Assembly (NCBI RefSeq): GCF_002115805.1
Contig: NZ_JFKC01000004.1
Location: 1 to 64,000 of the forward strand
Reading direction: 5' to 3'
DNA: 64,000 nt
DNA from: Marivita geojedonensis
GTDB lineage: Bacteria; Pseudomonadota; Alphaproteobacteria; Rhodobacterales; Rhodobacteraceae
Below the pieces are notes generated by a model that was not told where the DNA came from, ran no database searches, and saw only the letters and a list, made by a program, of their open reading frames with translations. Made by a program: the position numbers and the translations under genes. Below, piece after piece: positions 33,154-42,025 of this stretch; the first letter of the stretch is position 1, and every line of letters begins with the position of its first letter.

Positions 33154-34253
33154 AGATCGACGGAACCCATTACCGCTCGTTGTGGTGGAACCACGACAGG
33201 GATGTTCTCGAGATCATCGACCAACGGTGGCTGCCGCATGACTTCCGGGTGATCCCGGTCGAAACGATGCAAGACTTCGCGGATGCGATCTTTGAGATGC
33301 GTGTGCGTGGCGCGCCTTTGATCGGGGCGACGGCGGCCTATGGGATGGCTCTGGCGATGGCGGAAGACCCGTCTGACGCCAATATGGATGCTGCCTGGTC
33401 GTATCTGGAAAAGACGCGACCTACGGCGATCAACCTGCGTTGGGCGCTCGACCGCTGCCGGGCTGCATTGCGGCCAGTGGCGGAAGGGGACCGGGCGGCG
33501 GCCGCCCTGGCTCTTGCGCACGACATTGCGGATGAGGATGTGGAGATCAACCGCCGCATCGGTGAGAACGGTCTTGCCCTCATCCGGGAGATCGCAGCGA
33601 AGAAACCGGCGGGGGAGCCGGTGCGTCTGCTGACCCATTGCAACGCGGGTTGGCTTGCTACGGTGGATTGGGGCACGGCGACAAGCCCGATGTATCATGC
33701 ACATGATGCTGGCATCCCCTTGCATGTCTGGGTCGATGAAACCCGACCGCGCAATCAGGGCGCGCTGACCTCATGGGAGCTGGGCAAACATGGTGTTCCG
33801 CACACCTATATCACCGACAATGCAGGCGGGCATCTGATGCAGCACGGGATGGTGGACATGGTCATCACCGGCACGGACCGCACCACGCGACAGGGGGATG
33901 TGTGCAACAAGATCGGCACATACCTGAAAGCGCTGGCAGCCCATGACAACGGCGTGCCGTTCTACGTGGCGCTGCCGTCGCCCACGATAGACTGGACCGT
34001 GACCGATGGCGTGGCCGAGATTCCCATCGAAGAACGCAACGCCCGCGAGGTCACCCATGTGCAGGGCGTTCTCGATGCCGGTGATATAGGCGCGGTGCAG
34101 GTCACTCCCGAACGCACGCCGGGCGGCAATCCTGCCTTTGACGTCACGCCGAACCGTCTGGTGACAGGTCTGATCACTGAACGCGGTGTATGCGATGCAT
34201 CCGAAGAGGGGCTTGCGTCGCTTTTCCCCGAATTCGCCCGCGCGGCGGAGTAG
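33150..34253 (+). CDS. mtnA: S-methyl-5-thioribose-1-phosphate isomerase
   Basis: A 367-residue MtnA of the eIF2B-like fold. The catalytic Cys164 is in LLTHCNAG and Asp243 in TGTDRTT, with the supporting [10 protein letters not shown] and [10 protein letters not shown] motifs. It isomerises the aldose 5-methylthioribose 1-phosphate (or 5-deoxyribose 1-phosphate) to the ketose. The nearby class II aldolase suggests the dihydroxyacetone-phosphate shunt rather than full methionine salvage, since mtnBCDE-type genes are not seen. It overlaps an upstream coding tail by 4 nt and a 58-codon frame follows. Confidence 0.95.
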   Translation: MKIDGTHYRSLWWNHDRDVLEIIDQRWLPHDFRVIPVETMQDFADAIFEMRVRGAPLIGATAAYGMALAMAEDPSDANMDAAWSYLEKTRPTAINLRWALDRCRAALRPVAEGDRAAAALALAHDIADEDVEINRRIGENGLALIREIAAKKPAGEPVRLLTHCNAGWLATVDWGTATSPMYHAHDAGIPLHVWVDETRPRNQGALTSWELGKHGVPHTYITDNAGGHLMQHGMVDMVITGTDRTTRQGDVCNKIGTYLKALAAHDNGVPFYVALPSPTIDWTVTDGVAEIPIEERNAREVTHVQGVLDAGDIGAVQVTPERTPGGNPAFDVTPNRLVTGLITERGVCDASEEGLASLFPEFARAAE

Positions 34254-34261
34254 GGCAGCCG

Positions 34262-34438
34262 ATGCCTGCCGCACAATTCGGAATAACGCGCAGCACCTCG
34301 GTGGAGGAAACGCTTTTCGCCGGTGCGCGTTGCGAAGGGGCCGCTGGACCTGTGCTGGCCTCAGTGCAAAACGGATTTGTGGCCCGCCGCGCCACCGGAA
34401 CGTGCCGGGACCACACCCGGTTGGAGATGCAGGCATGA
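34262..34438 (+). CDS. Unidentified 58-residue frame between mtnA and aldolase (possible stub)
   Basis: A small frame starting at ATG 34262, with GGAG about 11 nt upstream, and ending in a TGA that overlaps the aldolase ATG as ATGA. The sequence begins MPAAQFGITRSTSVEETLF and ends HTRLEMQA. It resembles no family that I recognise. Its placement and coupling are those of a true operon gene, but the length suggests either a small unknown protein or the joined ends of a larger gene after an internal deletion, as at 4700-4798. Confidence 0.35.
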   Translation: MPAAQFGITRSTSVEETLFAGARCEGAAGPVLASVQNGFVARRATGTCRDHTRLEMQA

Positions 34439-35121
34439 CACCCGGACAGTCGACCGCTTTGCCGGACACCACAGTAACGCGTCAGGCGCTGATAGAAGCG
34501 TGTCTCTGGATGAACGAACGTCATCTCAATCAGGGCACTTCGGGCAATATTTCGGCCCGCGTGGGCGAGGGGCTTTTGATCACCCCGTCCGGCGTGCCGT
34601 ACGAAGATCTGAGCCCGGATGCCTTGGTGACGATCCCTCTGACGGGACAACCAAAGGCTGAAGGTCCGAAGCCCTCGTCTGAGTGGCGCTTTCACCAGAG
34701 ACTGCATCAGGCGCGTCCGGACATGCCGGTGGTGCTCCATGCGCACCCGCCCTATTGCAGTATCCTTGCGGTCCAGCGCAGGCCCATTCCGGCATGTCAC
34801 TACATGATTGCCGCCTTTGGCGGGAATGACGTGCCGCTGGTGGACTACGCGCTTTTCGGCAGTTCGGAGCTTTGTGAGAACATGGCCGAGATCATGTCTG
34901 ACCGGCATGGCTGTCTGATGGCCAATCACGGCGCGACCGTACTGGGCGAAACCATAGCCAGGGCGCGCTGGCGTCTCGAGGAACTGGAAACGCTGGCGCG
35001 GACATATCTGTTCAGCAGCATCGGCGGCGCCCCCCATATCCTGTCTGATGCGGAAATCGCCGAGGTCCTGGTTGCGTTCCAGACATACGGTCCGCAGGAC
35101 CAAGGCGAACGGAAAGCCTGA
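34435..35121 (+). CDS. Class II aldolase (FucA/MtnB/Ald2-like)
   Basis: A 228-residue class II aldolase/adducin-domain enzyme. The GTSGNISAR phosphate-binding loop (34-42), Glu83, zinc ligands His102 and His104 in LHAHPP and His165 in MANHGAT are present. ATG 34435 is preceded by GGAG; the longer frame upstream is not supported. Next to mtnA it probably cleaves 5-methylthioribulose or 5-deoxyribulose 1-phosphate into dihydroxyacetone phosphate and an aldehyde, as described for the Ald2 shunt. MtnB dehydratase has the same fold and cannot be excluded from sequence alone. Confidence 0.85.
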   Translation: MTPGQSTALPDTTVTRQALIEACLWMNERHLNQGTSGNISARVGEGLLITPSGVPYEDLSPDALVTIPLTGQPKAEGPKPSSEWRFHQRLHQARPDMPVVLHAHPPYCSILAVQRRPIPACHYMIAAFGGNDVPLVDYALFGSSELCENMAEIMSDRHGCLMANHGATVLGETIARARWRLEELETLARTYLFSSIGGAPHILSDAEIAEVLVAFQTYGPQDQGERKA

Positions 35122-35217
35122 CCTGCAAAGAGTGAGCGACCTGAAAGCGAGCATATTGCAGAGACCGGTGACTTGGCGTCAGTATGAAGGGCAGGCCACG
35201 ACACAGGAGACAGTGCG

Positions 35218-35571
35218 ATGTTACCCACACTTGGTATTCTCCTGACTTGCCAACTGATCGGAGAGGCGGTTGCCCGGACGCTCGCTCTGCCCATTCCGGG
35301 ACCGGTTCTTGGGCTTGCGCTTCTGATCGCTGCGCTGCTTGTACGCCCCGGTCTTGTTGAAACCCTGCGCACCACCGTCGGCGTGATCCTGGCCAACCTT
35401 TCGCTGATGTTCGTGCCGGCGGGTGTCGGTGTGATCGGCAATCTCGACGTGCTGTCGGGTGATTGGTTTGCGCTGCTGTGTATCCTTGTGCTGTCCACGA
35501 TCCTTGCCATGCTGGCGGCCGTGGGTACGTTCATCGGGGTCCGGCGTCTGACCGAGATGCGTCGGGCATGA
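35218..35571 (+). CDS. lrgA: LrgA/CidA-family holin-like membrane protein
   Basis: A 117-residue membrane protein with four predicted helices and the family motif IPGPVLGLALL near residue 27. LrgA/CidA proteins pair with LrgB/CidB and act as holin-like proteins or as importers of small carboxylates such as pyruvate. AGGAGACAG lies upstream of ATG 35218. Its stop overlaps the lrgB ATG as ATGA. It lies between the mtnA/aldolase genes and the gal genes, both of which make three-carbon products. Confidence 0.9.
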   Translation: MLPTLGILLTCQLIGEAVARTLALPIPGPVLGLALLIAALLVRPGLVETLRTTVGVILANLSLMFVPAGVGVIGNLDVLSGDWFALLCILVLSTILAMLAAVGTFIGVRRLTEMRRA

Positions 35572-36284
35572 CCAACGTCGCCAATCTTTGGAGCTACCTC
35601 TCCACGACGCCGCTGATGTGGCTGACGGCCACGCTGCTGGCGTATCTCGCGGCAAGCACATTTGCGCGACGTCTCGGGCATCCGCCCTGGGCCAATCCTG
35701 TTCTGATGGCGGTTCTGCTGATTGCCCCTGTTCTGTGGATTTCCGGCACTGACTACGCGACCTATTTCGAAGGCGCCCAGTTCATTCACTTCCTGCTCGG
35801 GCCTGCAACCGTCGCGCTGGCCTTCCCCTTGTGGGAGAACCGCGAGACGATCCGCAGTTCGGTGGCCCCGATCCTTCTTGCCCTGCTTGCCGGATCGGTT
35901 GTGGCTGCCGGTTCGGCCATTCTGCTGGCGCGGGCTTTTGGCCTGCCGGACGAGGTGCTTCTGTCGCTTGCGCCGAAATCCACCACGGCCCCTGTCGCTT
36001 TGGGAATTGCCGAAGCGGTCGGGGGCGTCCCGAGCTTGACGGCGGTTCTGGTGATCCTCACCGGTATCATCGGTGCGATCACCGTCACACCGCTTATGAA
36101 CCTGCTGCGTATCGAGGACTGGCGCGCTCGGGGCTTCGCGGTCGGTGTCGCAGCACATGGCATCGGAACGGCGCGCGCGTTTCAGGTGAACCCCGTGGCA
36201 GGGGCTTATGCGGGCATTGCGATGGCTCTGAATGCGCTGCTGACCAGTCTCATCGTGCCGGTTCTTGTTCGCTGGCTTGTCTAG
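35568..36284 (+). CDS. lrgB: LrgB/CidB-family membrane protein
   Basis: A 238-residue protein with about seven hydrophobic segments. The family block LAPKSTTAPVALGIAEAVGG (about 143-162), AAHGIGTARAF and the C-terminal GIAMALNALLT are intact. Plant PLGG1, a fused relative, carries glycolate/glycerate, and bacterial LrgAB has been linked to pyruvate uptake. Start ATG 35568 overlaps the lrgA stop. Its last bases overlap the stop of the convergent LysR regulator of the gal operon. Confidence 0.92.
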   Translation: MTNVANLWSYLSTTPLMWLTATLLAYLAASTFARRLGHPPWANPVLMAVLLIAPVLWISGTDYATYFEGAQFIHFLLGPATVALAFPLWENRETIRSSVAPILLALLAGSVVAAGSAILLARAFGLPDEVLLSLAPKSTTAPVALGIAEAVGGVPSLTAVLVILTGIIGAITVTPLMNLLRIEDWRARGFAVGVAAHGIGTARAFQVNPVAGAYAGIAMALNALLTSLIVPVLVRWLV

Positions 36285-37495
36285 ATGAGTTCGGTGCGCT
36301 GCGCGACGTCGCGCAGCGCCTCCAGAAGGCGCCGCTGCGTTGGAGTGGGAGACCATGTCCTGCGGGTCGCAATGCCAATCGGGCGACCGGGGTCGCCAAT
36401 CTCGATCGGAAGGCGGCAAATGGTGCCGTTGCGCACGTCCTGTGCCGTCTGGTGCGTCGACAGCATGGTCAGGCGCGGCCCAAGGGTCAGCAGCGACCGG
36501 ATCAGTGCCATGGAGCTGGCCTCGATGGGCGCCGCAGTCGGGGTTATCGCATGATGGTCGAGGAAGCGGTCGAACTGGTTCCGGGTCGGCGTGCCCTGAC
36601 GGGGAACGATCCAGCCGAATGGGGACAGATCGGACGGCAGGATTTGCGTCTTCCCCGCAAGAGGATGGTCGGGGCCGCAGAAAATGCCGAGATGATCGTA
36701 GAACAGCATGCCCTGTGAAATGTCCTCACCCGGTGAAGGGTCGCGCAACGCGCCGATGATCATGTCGATCCGTCCGTCGCGCAGTTCGTTCAGCAGGTCA
36801 GGATAGGGACCATCGACAACGTTGATTTCCGTCAGCGGGAAAGATCCGGTCACCCATGCGATCGCCTGTGGAAGCAAATGGCTTCGCGCCAGAGGCAGGC
36901 TTCCGATCACCACCCTGGCGTTTGCCGGTCCATGCAATTGGCCCAGTTCCTCCATAGCCTGTGCAAGTTCGACAAAAGCCAGCCGCGCCGCACGGCTGAG
37001 ACTTTTTGCTGCCGGCGTAAGTGAAATACCGGACACGGATTTGCGGTACAGCGAAAATCCCGCCAGCGTCTGCAGGTCCTGCGCGACGCGGTAGATCGTT
37101 GGTTGCGCCAGTCCAAGGGCGCGCGCGGCAGACGAATAGCTGCCGTGATCCGCGATTGCCGTCAGAGCGCGCAGTTGTGTCCAGCGCACGGAGTGGCGAA
37201 ACGCCGGGTTTGTTGCGGATTTTGCCTGACCGGCAGCAGATGCATACCCCGTCTCCAGACCCTCCAGCGCACGCCATACACGGGGGTGAAACACTGCGCC
37301 CGCCTCGGTCGGTGACATCCCCAGACGGTGTCGGATGAACAACTGTGCCTGAACAAGTGTTTCCAGTTTTCCAACGGCTTGGGTGATTGCTGGCTGTGAC
37401 AGGTTTACCCGTTCCGACGCTCCTTTGATGGTTCCAAGAGTGTGAATCGCCGAATAGGCGGACAGGTGTCGCAGGTTGAAATCAGGCAATTCCAT
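36281..37495 (-). CDS. LysR-type regulator with two HTH domains (probable GalR)
   Basis: A 404-residue LysR regulator, about 100 residues longer than usual. The first winged helix occupies about residues 5-65 (LGTIKGASERVNLSQPAITQAV). A second complete LysR helix-turn-helix occupies about 103-165 (HGSYSSAARALGLAQPTIYRV). A single effector-binding domain follows (about 190-395). It is divergent from galBCD, so it probably regulates aromatic-acid breakdown in the way GalR does in Pseudomonas putida. The duplicated DNA-binding domain is uncommon and may recognise the two palindromes in the intergenic region. Confidence 0.88.
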   Translation of the reverse strand: MELPDFNLRHLSAYSAIHTLGTIKGASERVNLSQPAITQAVGKLETLVQAQLFIRHRLGMSPTEAGAVFHPRVWRALEGLETGYASAAGQAKSATNPAFRHSVRWTQLRALTAIADHGSYSSAARALGLAQPTIYRVAQDLQTLAGFSLYRKSVSGISLTPAAKSLSRAARLAFVELAQAMEELGQLHGPANARVVIGSLPLARSHLLPQAIAWVTGSFPLTEINVVDGPYPDLLNELRDGRIDMIIGALRDPSPGEDISQGMLFYDHLGIFCGPDHPLAGKTQILPSDLSPFGWIVPRQGTPTRNQFDRFLDHHAITPTAAPIEASSMALIRSLLTLGPRLTMLSTHQTAQDVRNGTICRLPIEIGDPGRPIGIATRRTWSPTPTQRRLLEALRDVAQRTELI

Positions 37496-37500
37496 ACAGC

Positions 37501-37510
37501 ACCTATAGGT
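37501..37510. promoter_or_regulatory. Perfect palindrome ACCTATAGGT upstream of galB
   Basis: A perfect 10-bp palindrome only 5 nt from the start codon of the LysR regulator in the divergent galR-galB gap. It is well placed for autoregulation. This is symmetry evidence only. Confidence 0.4.
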
Positions 37511-37524
37511 TTCTTGAATGTCTC

Positions 37525-37546
37525 TGACCAGTCTTTGAAATGGTCA
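37525..37546. promoter_or_regulatory. Candidate GalR operator TGACCA-N10-TGGTCA
   Basis: A perfect 6-bp inverted repeat separated by 10 nt, located 54 nt before the galB start codon. It has the size and position of a LysR activation site. The galB ribosome binding site AGGAGGAGG follows downstream, at about 37586-37594. Confidence 0.5.
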
Positions 37547-37599
37547 ACCGGCATCGGATCGGGCATCCTGTTCAAGGGAGTATTCAGGAGGAGGGACGC

Positions 37600-38331
37600 A
37601 TGAGCGACCGGAAAACAGCGCTGGTGCTTTCAGCGCACGCTGCCGATTTTGTCTGGCGCTGCGGCGGGGCGATCGCTCTGCATCAGAAGCTGGGGTATGA
37701 CGTGACCGTTGTCTGCCTGTCCTTTGGCGAGCGGGGGGAAAGTGCGCGTCTTTGGAAGGATGGAAAGACGCTGACGGAGGTTAAATCCATCCGTCGCAAA
37801 GAAGCAGAGAACGCGGCCAAGGCGTTGAACGTTCACGACCTCCAGTTCTTCGATCTGGGAGATTATCCTCTGGTCGTGGATGATCAGAACAAGATGCGGC
37901 TGGTGGACGTTCTACGTGCGGTGCAGCCCAAATTCATGCTGAGCCATTCGAAATACGACCCCTACAACACCGACCACATGTATACGAGCGAACTGGCGCT
38001 TGAAGTGCGGATGATCGCGCAGGCCTGGGGCCACAATCCCGGCGAGAAAGTGCTTGGCGCGCCGCAGCTCTATCTGTTCGAGCCGCACCAGACCGAACAG
38101 ATGGGTTGGAAGCCGGATGTGTTCCTCGACATCACCGAGGTCTGGGACCAGAAGCGCGCGGCCATCGAATGCATGGAGGGCCAGCATCACCTCTGGGATT
38201 ATTACACCAATGTGGCCGAGAACCGGGGAAACCATTTCCGGCGCAACTCGGGCGGTCAGGCCGGGGGACGTCCGGCCAAGTATGCCGAAGGCTTCCAGTC
38301 TGTCTTTCCCCGCACGGTGGATGAACTGTGA
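37600..38331 (+). CDS. galB: 4-oxalomesaconate hydratase (PIG-L family)
   Basis: A 243-residue PIG-L-fold protein. The deacetylase motif AHPDDE is replaced by [13 protein letters not shown] (about 9-21), and [10 protein letters not shown] follows, both characteristic of the GalB group of zinc hydratases rather than sugar deacetylases. It hydrates enol-4-oxalomesaconate to 4-carboxy-4-hydroxy-2-oxoadipate in gallate or protocatechuate 4,5-cleavage. AGGAGGAGG 6 nt before ATG 37600 is a very strong ribosome binding site. The downstream aldolase and tautomerase genes complete the lower pathway. No ring-cleavage dioxygenase is in the window. Confidence 0.88.
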   Translation: MSDRKTALVLSAHAADFVWRCGGAIALHQKLGYDVTVVCLSFGERGESARLWKDGKTLTEVKSIRRKEAENAAKALNVHDLQFFDLGDYPLVVDDQNKMRLVDVLRAVQPKFMLSHSKYDPYNTDHMYTSELALEVRMIAQAWGHNPGEKVLGAPQLYLFEPHQTEQMGWKPDVFLDITEVWDQKRAAIECMEGQHHLWDYYTNVAENRGNHFRRNSGGQAGGRPAKYAEGFQSVFPRTVDEL

Positions 38332-39002
38332 TGGGGGTCGTTGTTCAGAACATCGACCGGGCCGATGCCGAGGTCATCGAGGGTCTCGCCGCCTGCGGGG
38401 TGGCGACCGTACACGAGGCCCAAGGGCGCACGGGCTTGCTCGCGTCCTATATGCGGCCGATTTATCGCGGCGCGGCGATTGGCGGATCCGCCGTCACAAT
38501 CCTTGCGCCGCCCGCCGACAACTGGATGCTGCACGTGGCCATCGAGCAGATCAAACCCGGAGATGTGCTGGTGCTGGCCACCACCTCTCCGTCAGATGCC
38601 GGGTATTTCGGAGACCTGCTGGCCACGTCTGCACAGGCGCGCGGTTGTCGCGGCCTGATCATCGACGCAGGTGTGCGGGATGTCGTCGATCTTGAGAAGA
38701 TGGGGTTCCCCGTCTGGTCGAAAGCCATCTGCGCGCAGGGCACGATCAAGGAAACGCTTGGGTCGGTGAATGTGCCTGTGGTCTGCGCCGGTGCGGCGGT
38801 CGCGCCCGGCGATGTGATCGTCGCGGATGACGACGGGGTGTGCGTCGTGAAACGGACCGAGGCCTCGGACGTGCTGGAACGTGCGCAGGCGCGGGTCGCC
38901 AATGAAGAGGCCAAACGCAAGCGGTTGGCGTCGGGTGAACTGGGGCTCGACATGTATCAGATGCGAGAGCGGCTGGCCGAGAAGGGCCTGCGCTATGTCT
39001 GA
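38331..39002 (+). CDS. galC: 4-carboxy-4-hydroxy-2-oxoadipate aldolase
   Basis: A 223-residue class II aldolase of the HMG/CHA aldolase (RraA-like) family. It has [14 protein letters not shown], the [10 protein letters not shown] strand, and the [10 protein letters not shown] motif with the Arg/Asp pair that binds metal and substrate. It cleaves 4-carboxy-4-hydroxy-2-oxoadipate to pyruvate and oxaloacetate. ATG 38331 shares a base with the galB stop (TGATG). The C-terminal 30 residues are rich in charged helix, as in LigK. Confidence 0.92.
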   Translation: MGVVVQNIDRADAEVIEGLAACGVATVHEAQGRTGLLASYMRPIYRGAAIGGSAVTILAPPADNWMLHVAIEQIKPGDVLVLATTSPSDAGYFGDLLATSAQARGCRGLIIDAGVRDVVDLEKMGFPVWSKAICAQGTIKETLGSVNVPVVCAGAAVAPGDVIVADDDGVCVVKRTEASDVLERAQARVANEEAKRKRLASGELGLDMYQMRERLAEKGLRYV

Positions 39003-40041
39003 CGGCGTTCGTTGCATGTGGATGCGCGGCGGCACCTCAAAGGGCGGGTACTTTCTTGCGGATGACCTGCCCGCGGACCGGGACGCTTTCCTGTTGCGCG
39101 TCATGGGCAGTCCGGATCCCCGGCAGATAGACGGCATGGGAGGGGCGGATCCGCTGACCTCAAAGGTGGCGGTGGTCAAACCGTCGGAGCGTCCCGGAGT
39201 GGATGTGGACTACCTGTTCCTGCAGGTGGCCGTCGATCAGCCGTTGGTTCTGGACGGGCAGAACTGCGGCAATATTCTTGCCGGGGTTGCACCCTTTGCC
39301 ATCGAGCGTGGGCTGGTTGCCGGACAGGACGGCCAGACCCGTGTCACGATCTACATGGAGAACACCGGCCAGACCGCGATTGCGACCGTTCAGACGCCGG
39401 GCGGTGTGCCGAACTATGACGGCGAGGCGTCCATTCACGGTGTGCCGGGACGCGCGGCGGCGATCCCTCTGGAATTCGTGGAGACCGCCGGATCAACCTG
39501 TGGTGCGCTTCTTCCCAGCGGCAACGCCCGCGACACGGTTGCAGGTGTCAACGTGACGATGATCGACAACGGGATGCCGGTGGTCGTGCTCCGCGCTTCG
39601 GATGTGGGCATCGCTGGAACCGAAAGCCGCGAAGAACTGGACACGAATGATGCGTTGAAGGCGCGGCTTGAGGAAATCCGTCTGGCCTGTGGGCCATTGA
39701 TGAACCTGGGCGATGTATCGAAGACATCGGTTCCGAAGATGACCATGGTCAGTGCCCCGACGCAGGGCGGCGTGATCTCGACCCGAACGTTCATCCCGCA
39801 CCGCTGCCATGCGTCCATCGGGGTGTTTGGAGCGGTGAGCGTGGCAACGGCGTGTCTGTTGCCCGGATCGGTGACCGAAGGTTTGGCACAGGTCCCCGAC
39901 GGCTTGGAGAAGCAGATGCCCATCGAACATCCCATCGGGGAAACCAGCATCATCGCGCAGATGTCAGAAAGCGGTGAAGTGACCTCTGCCGCTGTTCTGC
40001 GCACTGCGCGCAAGCTGATGGACGGTGTGGTGTTTGCCTGA
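38995..40041 (+). CDS. galD: 4-oxalomesaconate tautomerase (PrpF family)
   Basis: A 348-residue PrpF/GalD-type isomerase of the diaminopimelate-epimerase fold. It begins with the family signature [14 protein letters not shown] (about 6-19) and contains [14 protein letters not shown] and [15 protein letters not shown], including one active-site Cys. It interconverts the keto and enol forms of 4-oxalomesaconate, feeding GalB. ATG 38995 overlaps the galC end by 8 nt; the earlier in-frame ATG lies inside galC. It ends 2 nt from the convergent ABC permease gene. Confidence 0.9.
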   Translation: MSDGVRCMWMRGGTSKGGYFLADDLPADRDAFLLRVMGSPDPRQIDGMGGADPLTSKVAVVKPSERPGVDVDYLFLQVAVDQPLVLDGQNCGNILAGVAPFAIERGLVAGQDGQTRVTIYMENTGQTAIATVQTPGGVPNYDGEASIHGVPGRAAAIPLEFVETAGSTCGALLPSGNARDTVAGVNVTMIDNGMPVVVLRASDVGIAGTESREELDTNDALKARLEEIRLACGPLMNLGDVSKTSVPKMTMVSAPTQGGVISTRTFIPHRCHASIGVFGAVSVATACLLPGSVTEGLAQVPDGLEKQMPIEHPIGETSIIAQMSESGEVTSAAVLRTARKLMDGVVFA

Positions 40042-40043
40042 GC

Positions 40044-40985
40044 TTATCTCTCGCCGCGCCGGTACGGGGCCATGAGCGCCTCTGGCACTTCCGCGCGGCG
40101 GGCGACAAGAATCAGTGCGACGATGGACAGCACATAGGGTGCCATCAGGAACAACTGATAGGGCACGCCCTCAACCACCGTTTGCAGGCGCAACTGGTAG
40201 GCGTCGAAGAATGCAAAAAGAAGCGCGCCGATCAACGCCTTGCCAGGACGCCACGACGCGAACACCACCAGCGCAATGCAGATCCAGCCACGCCCCTGCA
40301 CCATTTCCGGGAAGAACGAATTGAACGCCGCCGTGGTCAGGAATGCCCCGCCAAGACCCATCAACGCCGACCCCGCAACTATCGCCCCGATCCGTAGCGC
40401 GTTTGGGTTCAGCCCCTGCGCTTCGACCGCATGGGGGTTCTCGCCGGTCATGCGAATCGCCAGCCCCAAGGGTGTGCGCGCCAGCACATAGGCGAGCACC
40501 GCGACCGATATGAGCGCGAGGTAAGTCGGCGCTGTCTGGCTGAAGAGGATCGGGCCAAGGACCGGGATATCCGACAGCCCCGGAATATCGAGCGGTTTGA
40601 ACGGCGTAATCGTCGGCGGGGTTTCCCCGACCTGCACGATCAGACGGTAGAGATAATAAGCCAAAGCCGACGCAAAGAGCGTGATCCCAAGCCCCGACAC
40701 ATGCTGCGACAGACCCAGAGGCACTGTCAGTCCGGCATGGAGAAGACCCATCAACCCACCGCTCGCCGCTGCGATCACCAGCCCCATCCACAGGTCGCCG
40801 CCCAGATACACGGTCAGCCACCCGGCCATCGCGCCCATCGTCATGATCCCCTCGATACCGAGGTTCAGGACGCCCGCGCGTTCGCACAGGAGCGCGCCCA
40901 GAACGCCAAAGATCAGCGGCGTGGCAATCCGCAGGACAGCGGCCCAGAGGCTTGTATTGGTCAAAAGCTCCAGTGCTTCGATCAT
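40044..40985 (-). CDS. ABC transporter permease (nucleoside/nucleobase type)
   Basis: A 313-residue BPD_transp_2-type permease with about 8-9 helices. The FGVLGALLCERAGVLNLGIEGIMTMGA stretch near the N-terminus, the hallmark of YufQ/NupQ-type permeases, and IRMTGENPHAVEAQGLN in the cytoplasmic loop are present. It pairs with the permease at 40982-42025, sharing a 4-nt overlap. The substrate is probably a nucleobase or nucleoside, judging from the BMP-type binding protein and the cytosine-deaminase-like enzyme in the operon. Confidence 0.93.
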   Translation of the reverse strand: MIEALELLTNTSLWAAVLRIATPLIFGVLGALLCERAGVLNLGIEGIMTMGAMAGWLTVYLGGDLWMGLVIAAASGGLMGLLHAGLTVPLGLSQHVSGLGITLFASALAYYLYRLIVQVGETPPTITPFKPLDIPGLSDIPVLGPILFSQTAPTYLALISVAVLAYVLARTPLGLAIRMTGENPHAVEAQGLNPNALRIGAIVAGSALMGLGGAFLTTAAFNSFFPEMVQGRGWICIALVVFASWRPGKALIGALLFAFFDAYQLRLQTVVEGVPYQLFLMAPYVLSIVALILVARRAEVPEALMAPYRRGER

Positions 40986-42025
40986 CGGCGCAGCCTGTAG
41001 GTTGTGAAGAGGAGGGCGACCAGCATGGTCAGCAGCGACAGCGCGACGATCACATCCGCGATGAAGCTGGGCACACCCGTCGCGCGGCTCATCGCGTCGG
41101 CCCCGACAAACACCGTCGCCACAAAGATTGCCGCTGCCACCACGCCCGCCGGGTGCAATGCGGCGAGCATGGCGACTACGATACCGGCATAGCCAAAGCC
41201 CGGCGACATGGTGGTGGTCACTCCTCCGGTGACTCCCATCACCTCGACCGCGCCCGCAAGACCGGCCAACGCGCCCGAGACCAGTGCAACGCCCATGATC
41301 GTGCGGGGCAATGAGATGCCCGCAAACGCCGCCGCGCGGGCGTTCAGACCCGCGGCGCGGGTTTCGACGCCGAACACGGTGCGCGTCAGCACCAGCCAGA
41401 CCACGCCCGCCGCCGCGATGGCGAACAGGAGGCCGATATGTAGCCGTGTGCGCGGCACCAGATCGGGCAGGCGGTAATCGCCGTCTACAGGCACCGATTG
41501 CGGCCAGCCAAAGGCGAGCGGGTCGCGCAACGGGCCTTCGATCATCAAGCCGATGAACAGGATCACGATGAAATTCAGCAGCAGAGTGGTCACCACCTCA
41601 TCGACCCCAAACCGCAACCGCAGATAGGCCGGACCGGCCAGCAGCACCGCGCCAGCCGCCATGCCGCAGACCATCAGCACCGCGACGCCGATCGGGCCGG
41701 GCAGGCCCAGCGAATGCCCGATCCACGCCGTGACCAACGCTCCGACATAGAACTGCCCCTCGCCGCCGATGTTCCAGAGCCGTGCACGGAACGCGACCGC
41801 CGCCGCCAGCCCGGTCAGGATCAGTGGTGTCGCACGGGTCAGCATCTCGGTGATCGACAGGCGCGATCCCAAGGCGCCGCGCAGCATCTCGGCATAGGCG
41901 CTGAGCGGGTTCACCCCCGCCGCGCCAATCAGGCCCGCCGCCAGCACAAGCGCCGCGAAGATCGCTACCAAGGGTGCGGTGGCGACCAAAGCCAGCGGCA
42001 CGGTCTCGCGTCGTTCAAGCCGCAT
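40982..42025 (-). CDS. ABC transporter permease (nucleoside/nucleobase type)
   Basis: A 347-residue partner permease of the NupP/YufP type. It has an N-terminal helix, ATPLILTGLAAAVAFRARLWNIGGEGQ and GLNARAAAFAGIS, the equivalent of the EAA loop. It overlaps the ATPase gene end by 11 nt and the other permease start by 4 nt, so the four transporter proteins are made together. Confidence 0.93.
   Translation of the reverse strand: MRLERRETVPLALVATAPLVAIFAALVLAAGLIGAAGVNPLSAYAEMLRGALGSRLSITEMLTRATPLILTGLAAAVAFRARLWNIGGEGQFYVGALVTAWIGHSLGLPGPIGVAVLMVCGMAAGAVLLAGPAYLRLRFGVDEVVTTLLLNFIVILFIGLMIEGPLRDPLAFGWPQSVPVDGDYRLPDLVPRTRLHIGLLFAIAAAGVVWLVLTRTVFGVETRAAGLNARAAAFAGISLPRTIMGVALVSGALAGLAGAVEVMGVTGGVTTTMSPGFGYAGIVVAMLAALHPAGVVAAAIFVATVFVGADAMSRATGVPSFIADVIVALSLLTMLVALLFTTYRLRR

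Noticed and set aside
37600-38331. Sugar N-deacetylase (PIG-L/BshB type)
   Set aside because: The zinc motif AHPDDE is replaced by the GalB-type SAHAADF, and the aldolase and tautomerase neighbours specify the aromatic-acid pathway.
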